Below are positions 1-5,718 of a DNA stretch of 7,549 bases, piece by piece. Within the stretch, counting starts at the first letter, position 1. Every line of letters begins with the position of its first letter. The notes under the pieces were generated by a model that worked only from the letters and a program-made list of their open reading frames with translations, had not been told where the DNA came from and ran no database searches. Made by a program: the position numbers and the translations under genes. Where the stretch lies: assembly GCA_024278655.1 (NCBI GenBank), contig JAJRSV010000284.1, positions 1-7,549 on the forward strand, read 5' to 3'. The DNA is from Bacteroidota bacterium (lineage in GTDB: Bacteria > Bacteroidota > Ignavibacteria > Ignavibacteriales > Ignavibacteriaceae).

Positions 1-7
1 AATATTA

Positions 8-86
8 GTCACTCTGAACGGAGTGAAGGGTCTCGATTTTTATAAGAATGAGATTCTTCATTCCGCTTCGCTACATTCAGAATGAC
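8..86. repeat. Imperfect inverted-repeat intergenic element
   Basis: The left arm begins GTCACTCTGAAC and continues through GAGTGAAGGGTCTC (8-34). The reverse complement of the right arm (50-86) begins GTCATTCTGAAT and ends GAATGAAGAATCTC. The arms match well, except that the right arm carries about ten extra bases (a TAGCGAAGCG-like insert). The centre (35-49) is AT-rich. RNA from either strand could fold into a long hairpin. From memory, repeats of the form CATTCTGA...GAAGAATCTC are scattered between genes in several bacterial phyla, including Bacteroidota relatives. No coding potential is seen. It may be a non-autonomous mobile or REP-like repeat; that part is inference. Confidence 0.6.
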
Positions 87-87
87 A

Positions 88-224
88 ATTCTGACTTGTG
101 CAACACTAACTTTATTCCGGTGATTTTAAGCGAAAAATCAAACTCTTAGGAAACGGTTTTAACCGTTTACCAAAACGACCGGTCAACCTGAATTAAGTAA
201 ATATTCTTTTTATATTTCTGAAAG
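88..224. other. Gene-free stretch between repeat and terminator
   Basis: No open frame with a recognisable product is seen on either strand. It holds an interrupted palindrome AAACGGTT-TT-AACCGTTT (151-168) and the 8-bp palindrome GACCGGTC (177-184). It could be the 3' untranslated end of a rightward gene lying left of the window, because a rightward terminator follows. It could also be the non-coding trailer of the abiE operon read leftward. Confidence 0.4.
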
Positions 225-248
225 AGGCGTCGTTAAGACGCCTTTTTT
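225..248 (+). terminator. Rho-independent terminator, mainly rightward
   Basis: The stem AGGCGTC (225-231), loop GTTAA and stem GACGCCT (237-243) run directly into T6 (243-248). This is a textbook intrinsic terminator on the + strand, with an A-rich stretch (221-223) that extends the stem against the T-run. On the - strand the tract after the stem is only TCTTTC, so it may also stop the abiE operon (which ends at 289), but less strongly. No rightward gene inside the window feeds it, so its natural client is probably left of position 1. Confidence 0.8.
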
Positions 249-288
249 ATTTTAAACACCCACGTAAAAATCCGGCGTAATTTAAGCT

Positions 289-549
289 TTATTCTTTCAG
301 GTATTCTGAAAGTTTATCAAGCGCTGCTTTATGCTTTTTCTTATCCATCAGTTTAAGGTTTTGGAGTTTCCATTTAACCGACGGAAGATTCTCAATCCCT
401 TCCAATTCCAGTAACGACCAATCGGGCTGTAAACCTTTGAACGAAATCAGAAAACGTTTCTCTTTTTCAGTTAAAGAAGAGGATATTTCTTTTATGAGCT
501 TCGATCTTGTTTCCATCAAACTATCAAGCGAAACATCTTCATACGTCAT
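289..549 (-). CDS. abiEii: AbiEii toxin, C-terminal fragment
   Basis: This 86-residue frame is the C-terminal part of an AbiEii nucleotidyltransferase toxin, not an independent family. The block FLISFKGLQPDWSLLELEG followed by LPSVKWKLQNL matches the conserved tail of AbiEii/AbiGii proteins (FLLSFK..EPDWSL...LPAVRWKLLNL, from memory). It lies in the same reading frame as the N-terminal piece ending at 607, separated only by a TAA and 19 intact codons. Those codons (LLNPGLSGISDIYFKEFKG) are themselves family-like. The ATG at 549-547 has an AAGGAG Shine-Dalgarno sequence (559-564) 9 bases upstream, so separate translation of this piece is possible. Whether it makes a stable protein is unknown; by default it is the orphaned end of a broken toxin. 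Confidence 0.7.
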   Translation of the reverse strand: MTYEDVSLDSLMETRSKLIKEISSSLTEKEKRFLISFKGLQPDWSLLELEGIENLPSVKWKLQNLKLMDKKKHKAALDKLSEYLKE

Positions 550-606
550 TCCTTTGAACTCCTTAAAGTAGATGTCCGATATTCCGGATAAACCCGGATT
601 GAGCAG

Positions 607-1206
607 TTAAACAATCGGACGATTGTGGCTGATCAGATATACGATAAAAACTTTTCTTGTTTTATCAGTCAACCCCTCGTTATCGAACAGGAGTTTTAAA
701 TCGAAAAGATCCCGCGGTTGCTGGCGGTCGAGTGCTGCACAGATTTTTCCTGCATACAATTCCTCAAAAGATAATGAGGTGGTTTTAACAAATAGTTCAA
801 ACTCCCTTTGTGCTTTTTCACATAGTTCAAGTGTAACTACCGGATAAACCGTGCCTCTGAATACGGTATTTGTTTGAACCTTTATTACGGCATTTTCAAT
901 TGTGACTATTAGTGAATCTGTAAATTTTGTATTTGATAATACTTTTTCCGTAACACTGCTTTGTGGTATTGTTCGTTCTATATCTTTTTTAATCTTCAAT
1001 AAGGTGCGTGATATTTCCTCAAGCGATACCTTTCTTTCCTTTACCGGAAGATAAACCAAATCTATATCAACCGATAAGCGAGGCAGGTTTCTTATAAAGA
1101 AATTTATAGCCGTTCCCCCTTTTAATGCAAATACAGGGTAACGGTTGATTAATGGCAGAACTTTTAAAATCAGTTCCGCTTGTCTGAAGCACGGACTATT
1201 CTGCAT
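607..1206 (-). CDS. abiEii: AbiEii nucleotidyltransferase toxin, N-terminal part
   Basis: This 199-residue product carries the catalytic core of an AbiEii-type nucleotidyltransferase, the toxin of type IV AbiE toxin-antitoxin/abortive-infection systems. Visible motifs are the polymerase-beta-like G30-G31-T...S45-V-D47-I-D49 metal-binding signature (GGTAINFF...RLSVDIDL), and the later block with K154, R161 and PRDLFDLK (164-171), typical of the family's second conserved region. Related enzymes bind NTPs, and some modify tRNA; the substrate here is not known. The ATG at 1206 lies inside the last codons of abiEi (11-base overlap), so translation is probably coupled. The frame stops at TAA 609-607 after RPIV, where relatives continue with ELLNP, so about 106 residues are cut off. 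Full-length relatives are about 300 residues, and the joined frame here would be 305. Activity of this fragment is uncertain. Confidence 0.8.
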   Translation of the reverse strand: MQNSPCFRQAELILKVLPLINRYPVFALKGGTAINFFIRNLPRLSVDIDLVYLPVKERKVSLEEISRTLLKIKKDIERTIPQSSVTEKVLSNTKFTDSLIVTIENAVIKVQTNTVFRGTVYPVVTLELCEKAQREFELFVKTTSLSFEELYAGKICAALDRQQPRDLFDLKLLFDNEGLTDKTRKVFIVYLISHNRPIV

Positions 1207-1951
1207 ATTCCTTTGGTACGGTTATATTGTATTTATTATTTAGTATCCCGTTCTTTACAACCAACCTTTTTCCCACCCCGAGATGTAAATTTTTGACGTT
1301 AAGTTCCTTAAACCAGTCGTGTCCGTTTTTCTCCGCAAGAAAAAGGAATAATCTTTTAACTCTTATTGAGTTGCAGCCGGCAAGAAGTTTTTGAACCAAA
1401 TCTGTTCTTAATGTTGTTAACGATTCCATTATAAGGTTTGCTTCCTCAAATGTATAATATTCAGGTACAAGATAGAGCATTTCCAATATTGCAAGTTCGG
1501 GTACCGAAACTTTAAGAGGTATGTTTTCAAATTTAACTTCGGTAAACAAATTAGTGTCGGTGTAGTTTATCATTCCGGTGGATATTATTCTTAAATTACT
1601 CATCCATTGCCGGCTCTTAAACCATCGGGGAAGATGGTCTTTAGGATTTTTAAATAAATCTATTACCTGAGTCTTCTGAGGGAGGAAGTGTGAATAGCCC
1701 TTAAGCGCAAGAGCGGTTTTTCCTCCCGGATGTATCGAAGAGTTTTTTTGTTTCTGTAAAGCATACACGGCGCCCTGCCATTCAACATTATCGCCTGAAA
1801 GTTTATAGGCACCGTAACCCAGCGATTCAAGCCACCCGCTTTGTACATACTTTCTTAAAAGGTCTTTTGAAAAGCCGTTTTCTGCAAGATAACCCGATAA
1901 TCCAACTGTACCTTTTATCCATTCGGATACCAGGCGGTTTATTTTTTTCAT
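1196..1951 (-). CDS. abiEi: AbiEi-type antitoxin / transcriptional autorepressor
   Basis: This 251-residue protein has the AbiEi layout. An N-terminal winged-helix region (about 1-70) contains LSGYLAENGFSKDLLRKYVQ and a following wing, GWLESLGYGAYKL. The C-terminal antitoxin domain (about 75-251) contains GKTALALKGYSHFLP and VSVPELAILEMLYLVPEYYTFEEA, which are recognisable for this family. In characterised AbiE systems AbiEi represses its own operon and counteracts AbiEii without a stable protein complex (type IV). It is the first gene of the operon, and its stop overlaps the abiEii start by 11 bases, the usual antitoxin-first order. The ATG at 1951 lacks an obvious Shine-Dalgarno sequence; a five-codon frame starting at 1965 ends by overlapping this ATG and may aid initiation. 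The gene looks complete, so the antitoxin is intact although its toxin is split. Confidence 0.88.
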   Translation of the reverse strand: MKKINRLVSEWIKGTVGLSGYLAENGFSKDLLRKYVQSGWLESLGYGAYKLSGDNVEWQGAVYALQKQKNSSIHPGGKTALALKGYSHFLPQKTQVIDLFKNPKDHLPRWFKSRQWMSNLRIISTGMINYTDTNLFTEVKFENIPLKVSVPELAILEMLYLVPEYYTFEEANLIMESLTTLRTDLVQKLLAGCNSIRVKRLFLFLAEKNGHDWFKELNVKNLHLGVGKRLVVKNGILNNKYNITVPKEYAE

Positions 1952-1954
1952 TTT

Positions 1955-2034
1955 AAGCGTACCATTAGTTTGCTTTTGTTAAAATTATTAAACCCATTTG
2001 GGTTTATAAAAATAGTCAGAAGCGTACTAACAGT
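1955..2034. promoter_or_regulatory. Candidate AbiEi operator: direct repeats and palindrome
   Basis: Two copies of a 15-bp sequence lie in the same orientation: AAGCGTACCATTAGT (1955-1969) and AAGCGTACTAACAGT (2020-2034), identical at 12 of 15 positions, 65 bp apart start to start. The distal copy lies between the -35 and -10 elements; the proximal copy abuts the abiEi start codon. Between them is TAAACCCA-TT-TGGGTTTA (1989-2006), a perfect interrupted palindrome at the predicted transcription start. AbiEi homologues are known to bind paired repeats in their promoters, so one or both motifs may be the operator. Confidence 0.4.
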
Positions 2035-2037
2035 CAA
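2009..2037 (-). promoter_or_regulatory. Promoter of the abiE operon
   Basis: Read leftward, TTGACT (2037-2032) and TATTTT (2014-2009) are separated by exactly 17 bases, a good sigma70-like arrangement. Transcription would start near 2002 and give a leader of about 50 bases before the abiEi ATG at 1951. One copy of a direct repeat sits inside the spacer and a palindrome covers the expected start, as expected for an autoregulated operon. The elements are seen; use in vivo is inferred. Confidence 0.5.
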
Positions 2038-2177
2038 CTTTCAGAGCAAAAAATAAACTGTTTGTTAATGCGGGATAATTTGTTTTACTAACGATTCTAA
2101 CAGATTACCTGGAACATAATTGTTATTATTATTGTAAAAGAAACCTGATAATCTTGAAATTAAAAAATATATTCCAA

Positions 2178-2573
2178 ATGAGATTTTTAATTCTTGCTCT
2201 GATTTTTTCAATGCCTGTTTCGGCACAGGACAATTCTGTAAACTGCGATTCATTGTATTCGGTTTATTACGGTTGTTATTTCGTCGATAAAATGCCCGAA
2301 ATTATTGGTGGAATGGACAGCTTACAATCAAGGTTGGTATATCCCCGTGAAGCTATTGAAAACAAGATTGAAGGAAAGGTTTATATACTTGCAATAGTAG
2401 ATACAACCGGAACATTGCTTTGTGCAAAAGTTATTAAGGGATTGGGATACGGATGTGATGAAGAAGCTTTGCGGTTAGTTAAAACCTCCGGGTTCCTTCC
2501 TGCACTTATACGTGGAAAGCGGGTTACAATTCCATTCTCCATTCCGGTTGTGTTTTCACTGCATGATGAATGA
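2178..2573 (+). CDS. Secreted TonB C-terminal-domain protein
   Basis: The protein (131 residues from this ATG) has a signal peptide, MRFLILALIFSMPVSA, followed by QDN, then a single TonB C-terminal domain. Typical landmarks are KMPEIIGGMDSLQSRLVYPREA, EGKVYILAIVDTTGTL, IKGLGYGCDEEALRLV and a closing IPFSIPVVF strand. TonB domains contact outer-membrane receptors, but this protein lacks the N-terminal membrane anchor and proline-rich linker of a true energy transducer, so it is probably a free periplasmic relative with unknown partner. The conserved aromatic before the PGKQRG-like turn is replaced (GFLPALIRGKRV). A TTG at 2154 would add eight residues including two lysines; neither start has a clear ribosome site, and ATG was chosen because the signal peptide begins there. 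It stands alone, converging on the transporter gene. Confidence 0.8.
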   Translation: MRFLILALIFSMPVSAQDNSVNCDSLYSVYYGCYFVDKMPEIIGGMDSLQSRLVYPREAIENKIEGKVYILAIVDTTGTLLCAKVIKGLGYGCDEEALRLVKTSGFLPALIRGKRVTIPFSIPVVFSLHDE

Positions 2574-2728
2574 TCAGTTAATAGATGTTACAAACCGGCA
2601 GAACAGAAGGAACTCATCAACTTGTTGCACAATTATGATACGGTTTACTTTTTTATTGTTTCACATTCGTTTAGAAATATCCGCATTTAACAAACACGTA
2701 ACTATCTTTTCTCTCACTCAACGCATTC
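2574..2728. other. Convergent intergenic gap, no gene seen
   Basis: This 155-bp gap separates the rightward TonB-domain gene from the leftward transporter gene. I see only short T-runs (around 2648-2658) and no convincing stem-loop, so termination of either gene is not explained by a classical hairpin. Confidence 0.4.
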
Positions 2729-4252
2729 TCACATCGAATAAAACAACCCGGCACCCGGACCCAAAGGCAGACCGAGAACCAGCCAGATTATCAGCAGCGC
2801 CGTCCACAGCAGGAAGAACATAATAGTATACGGAAGCATAGTCGAAATAACCGTACCTATTCCCGTTTTGCTTTCGTACTTCTGGAAGAAGGCAATTATC
2901 AATGCAAAGAAACTCATCATCGGCGAAACCACATTCGAAACACTGTCGCCTATCCGGTAAACCACCTGCGTAAGTTCAGGTGAGTAACCTAACAGCATAA
3001 ACATCGGAATAAATATCGGTGCCATAAGCGCCCATTTAGCCGAAGCACTTCCCATCAGCATATTAATTGCAGCCGAGAGTATTATAAACAGTATCATCAA
3101 CGGAATAACACCCAGCCCGAGCGAAGATAAAACCGTCGCACCCTCGATGGCGAAAATAACGCCGAGGTTCGTCCATTTGAAATAAGCAACAAACTGAGCC
3201 GCAAAGAAAACCAGCACAAGGTAAAGTCCAAGGGTTTTCATCGCTTCGCCCATACCTACTATTATATCGCTGTCGTTTTTAAACTTGCCTGAACCGAAAC
3301 CGTAAGCAATGCCCGTTACCGCCGAAGATATAAACAACAGCGCCACGACCCCTTTAATTAAAGGCGAGTCTAATATACTTCCCCCGGCGCCTCTTAAAAA
3401 TCCGTTTTCCGGAATAATACCCGCTAAAATTATGATTGTTAAAACCGAAAAAGCTGCCAGACTGTAAAGCAGTCCCCGTTTTTCCCGTGAAGAAAGTTTC
3501 TCTATTGTTTCACCCGCCATATCGCCGGTGTATTTACCGAGCCGCGGTTCTACAACTTTATCCGTTACCCAGGTTCCAGCAAGTGCAATTGCAAATGTTG
3601 AAACAAACATAAAGTAGTAATTTGCAGTTGCGTTAACCGTGTAAGCGGGATCGAGTATGCGTGCCGCCTCTTCCGATAATCCGGCAAGCAGCGGATCTAC
3701 CGTGCCCAATAAAATATTTGCACTGAACCCGCCCGAGACTCCTGCAAACGCCGCAGCCATTCCTGCAAGAGGATGCCTGCCAACGGATATAAAGATAATT
3801 CCCGCAAGCGGAATAAGCAGTACGTAACCTACATCGCTTGCTACGTTCGAAAGAACACCGGCAAATACAATTATAAAAGTGAGCAGATGCTTCGGTGCAG
3901 AAAGAACCAGCATCCGGATGACCGCGCTTATCAATCCGCTGCCTTCGGCTATGCCTATGCCTAACATTGCAACAAGCACAATACCCAAAGGCGCAAAGCT
4001 TGTAAAGTTATGAACCATCTCGAGCAGAATTCTGTGCAGTCCCTCTACGGTTAAAAGGTTCACGGGAAATACAACTTCCTTTGTGCCGGGATGAGTTGCC
4101 TGCCAGTTCAGCCAGTCTGCCACACCCGAAAGCAGTAAAACGATTACGGCAAATATTCCAAAAAGAGTTGCCGGATGCGGAAGCGCATTACCTGCTCTTT
4201 CGGTTAAGTTTAATATCTTGTTAAAGAACGAATCCGTTTTCACTTTCTTCAT
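2729..4252 (-). CDS. abgT: AbgT-family inner-membrane transporter
   Basis: This 507-residue, strongly hydrophobic protein with many membrane segments belongs to the AbgT family. E. coli AbgT imports p-aminobenzoyl-glutamate; MtrF and YdaH export sulfonamides and folate-type metabolites. Family landmarks are GNALPHPATLFGIF (21-34), GGFSANILLGTVDPLLAG (174-191), SASAKWALMAPIF (402-414) and YRIGDSVSNVVSPMM (432-446). D186, S404, W407, R433 and P444 correspond to MtrF D193, S417, W420, R446 and P457 (recalled); the intervals from S404 to P444 agree exactly, so the substrate site looks intact. The ATG at 4252 has AAGGG (4262-4266) nine bases upstream. It is monocistronic: the next gene upstream is over 400 bp away and AT-rich. 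Direction of transport and substrate cannot be decided from sequence. Confidence 0.93.
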   Translation of the reverse strand: MKKVKTDSFFNKILNLTERAGNALPHPATLFGIFAVIVLLLSGVADWLNWQATHPGTKEVVFPVNLLTVEGLHRILLEMVHNFTSFAPLGIVLVAMLGIGIAEGSGLISAVIRMLVLSAPKHLLTFIIVFAGVLSNVASDVGYVLLIPLAGIIFISVGRHPLAGMAAAFAGVSGGFSANILLGTVDPLLAGLSEEAARILDPAYTVNATANYYFMFVSTFAIALAGTWVTDKVVEPRLGKYTGDMAGETIEKLSSREKRGLLYSLAAFSVLTIIILAGIIPENGFLRGAGGSILDSPLIKGVVALLFISSAVTGIAYGFGSGKFKNDSDIIVGMGEAMKTLGLYLVLVFFAAQFVAYFKWTNLGVIFAIEGATVLSSLGLGVIPLMILFIILSAAINMLMGSASAKWALMAPIFIPMFMLLGYSPELTQVVYRIGDSVSNVVSPMMSFFALIIAFFQKYESKTGIGTVISTMLPYTIMFFLLWTALLIIWLVLGLPLGPGAGLFYSM

Positions 4253-4654
4253 ATAGTATTACCCTTATGTTGAATACTTTATTGTTATGAGTCCGCCTGT
4301 GTTTTATACTGCCGACCCGGTTGCTTTATCACACGTATTTGTATGATTTAAGCGAATGGAACTTTTTAAATGCAGGGATTAAGATTTATTTTATCAGCAC
4401 AACACCCGAGCCGCATAAACGCAAACCGGTAAAAGAGGATAATGAAATTGCCTGCAAATTGAGCGGGAATGATACAAAAATACACGCATATAAACCAACC
4501 GGAAGCCGTAAAAAATGAATTGGAATATACGGTTGTGATCTGGTGTGTAGTGGGGAATTCACATGGCGCGGGTGCGAAAAAATGATTGTTGATTAATGAA
4601 ATGTGTTTAGGTTTATAAAAATTCAAATCTAATTATGTTTATGATAAAAACTTA
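4253..4654. other. 400-bp stretch without a recognisable gene
   Basis: It includes the transporter's ribosome site (4262-4266) and, leftward, a TATAAA (within 4303-4310) that could be its -10 element, but no matching -35. Short open frames exist on both strands (4321-4518 + from a TTG; 4366-4626 -), without family-like motifs or a good ribosome site. Base composition changes across it from the mixed composition of the transporter to the AT-rich restriction-modification block, so a junction of the acquired segment may lie in 4560-4650. No terminal repeats or tRNA are visible. Confidence 0.4.
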
Positions 4655-5407
4655 TTATAATATTTTATTATTGTCATAAAGTTCATAAAGGTCCTGCGAT
4701 TTTACTCTGAAACCACTTCCATGATCATGTGTTTTTCCCATCATTTTGCCAGATTTGTACACACCAATCCGTATATCAAACATTAGTCTATCGCCTTTGA
4801 TAAAATTGATAAGCTTATTAAAACTTAAACCGTAAAATAATGTACAGTTAGTGAAATGAAATTTTTCGGTTGTACTTTCATTTATTGTTGCAGCATCTAC
4901 AAAAGCAAGTATCTGCAATTTCTCATTAATGATTTTCTGCAGGACTTCGTAAGTCCAATAGACCTCACGTGAAATTATTTTATCGCTGTTAATATCTTTT
5001 ATTAATAGATATAATCTGCCTTCATAATCATCACATTCCAATTTAAAACCGTATCCACTTACATGTGTATTAAATTTACTATGGAAAACAGAAGTATGTA
5101 ATACTTTCATATCAGAAAAAACCTTATCTGGACTACCAAATTTTGTTCTTAAGTATGTGTTGGCTTTTTTTGGCCAAGAAGGTGCTTTGGTAAAAAGAGT
5201 TACTCTAGATTTTGCTAGTTGTCGTTGACTTTTTATTTCAATTTGTCCAAAATCTGGTATAGCATCATTGTTTTCAATAACCCCAATGGCATCTTCTAAG
5301 GTTTTACCTATTCCCGTATTTCCTCTACGTGCCGAATAAATGTAACCTCTCTCTCTTACAGCATGGAAAGCTTTTGTGAATAGCCTAACATCATCTTCGT
5401 ATTTCAT
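4655..5407 (-). CDS. MvaI/BcnI-family type II restriction endonuclease
   Basis: The 250-residue protein closely resembles MvaI (about 246 residues), a monomeric PD-(D/E)XK enzyme related to MutH. The active site is visible as D52, E57 and K59 in PDFGQIEIKS, matching MvaI D50/E55/K57 (recalled). Other family blocks are RRGNTGIGKTLED (27-39), the LFTKAP...ANTYLR segment and the C-terminal DIRIGVYKSGKMMGKTHDHG with GFRV. MvaI cuts CCWGG and BcnI cuts CCSGG; the specificity here is probably one of these or similar, but cannot be read off the sequence. It starts two bases after the stop of the regulator gene and has its own AAAGGA ribosome site (5414-5419), so the two form an operon. It is divergent from the methyltransferase gene. 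Length and motifs indicate an intact enzyme. Confidence 0.93.
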   Translation of the reverse strand: MKYEDDVRLFTKAFHAVRERGYIYSARRGNTGIGKTLEDAIGVIENNDAIPDFGQIEIKSQRQLAKSRVTLFTKAPSWPKKANTYLRTKFGSPDKVFSDMKVLHTSVFHSKFNTHVSGYGFKLECDDYEGRLYLLIKDINSDKIISREVYWTYEVLQKIINEKLQILAFVDAATINESTTEKFHFTNCTLFYGLSFNKLINFIKGDRLMFDIRIGVYKSGKMMGKTHDHGSGFRVKSQDLYELYDNNKIL

Positions 5408-5409
5408 AA

Positions 5410-5637
5410 TTAATCCTTTACTGGTTGATCAGGAATGAGATCTTTAGGTGAGCATTGAAAAAGGATTGCTAATTGATTAATATGATTTAAATTATAATGT
5501 TTTTTATATGATTCCACATTAGAAATGAAGCCGGTACTCATATTTAAATGTCTCGCGATCATTTCTTGTGTTATTCCTAACTCTTTCCTTTTTCGTAATA
5601 CAATCTCAGTAACTTGTTTTAAAAAATTGGAAATCAT
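5410..5637 (-). CDS. XRE-type controller (C) protein of the R-M system
   Basis: A 75-residue, single-domain helix-turn-helix protein; the HTH spans about residues 23-42 (TQEMIARHLNMSTGFISNVE) within a five-helix XRE fold. Small proteins of this kind placed just before a restriction gene are usually C proteins, which bind palindromes upstream and time expression of the nuclease after the methylase. Here it is promoter-proximal in a two-gene operon with the MvaI-like endonuclease (2-bp gap) and divergent from the methyltransferase. The ribosome site AAAGGA (5645-5650) lies 7 bases before the ATG, and nearly the same sequence precedes the endonuclease gene. An alternative is a plain repressor of the methyltransferase. 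The assignment as R-M regulator rests on size, fold and position. Confidence 0.8.
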   Translation of the reverse strand: MISNFLKQVTEIVLRKRKELGITQEMIARHLNMSTGFISNVESYKKHYNLNHINQLAILFQCSPKDLIPDQPVKD

Positions 5638-5706
5638 GGTTAAATCCTTTAATTTTAACTATAAACTTAATAACAAAATGAACTGGTTATTGTTACCATA
5701 TGGTAA
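5637..5706. promoter_or_regulatory. Candidate C-protein operator in divergent R-M promoter region
   Basis: The gap between regulator and methyltransferase holds a perfect 14-bp palindrome, TTACCATATGGTAA (5693-5706), ending 12 bases before the methyltransferase ATG. Its half-site TGGTWA recurs at 5684-5689 (TGGTTA) and at 5637-5642 (TGGTTA, overlapping the regulator start codon). Leftward, TATAGT (about 5663-5658) could be the -10 element of the regulator-endonuclease operon. No consensus -35 was found. Binding close to both starts would let the small HTH protein control both transcripts; this is inferred. Confidence 0.5.
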
Positions 5707-5718
5707 GAAAAGACAGGT

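Larger units (their letters stand above)
289..1206 (-). pseudogene. abiEii: abiEii interrupted by one in-frame TAA
   Basis: Reading 1206 to 289 in one frame gives 305 codons of AbiEii-like protein with a single internal stop at 609-607. The local translation is SHNRPIV-stop-LLNPGLSG. The family consensus at the stop is glutamate (PI.ELLNP), so GAA to TAA, one transversion, explains the break. There is no frameshift, and both halves keep conserved residues, so the lesion is recent, a sequencing error, or tolerated (restart or readthrough). This entry joins the two pieces listed separately. Confidence 0.75.

Noticed and set aside
623..847. 74-codon open frame on the + strand
   Set aside because: Lies opposite the conserved AbiEii coding sequence, and its product is unlike any family I recognise.
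1663..1848. 61-codon open frame on the - strand
   Set aside because: Out-of-frame overlap entirely inside abiEi.
2120..2140. TTATTATTATTG microsatellite as a phase-variation tract
   Set aside because: Only three to four short trinucleotide copies and outside any coding frame, so length change would have no clear effect.
2065..2253. 62-codon open frame on the - strand
   Set aside because: Overlaps the TonB-domain gene's signal peptide; no motif or ribosome site.
2512..2823. 103-codon open frame on the + strand
   Set aside because: Overlaps the ends of two convergent real genes; composition is not protein-like.
3773..3964. 63-codon open frame on the + strand
   Set aside because: Antisense to the AbgT transporter.
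4366..4626. Possible small protein genes on both strands (4366-4626 -, 4321-4518 +)
   Set aside because: Mutually overlapping, no recognisable domain or ribosome site; treated as non-coding, although a small orphan gene cannot be fully excluded.
4690..5400. MutH-type mismatch repair nuclease
   Set aside because: The fold is related, but the RRGNTGIGKT and GKTHDHG blocks and the paired methyltransferase point to MvaI/BcnI restriction enzymes.
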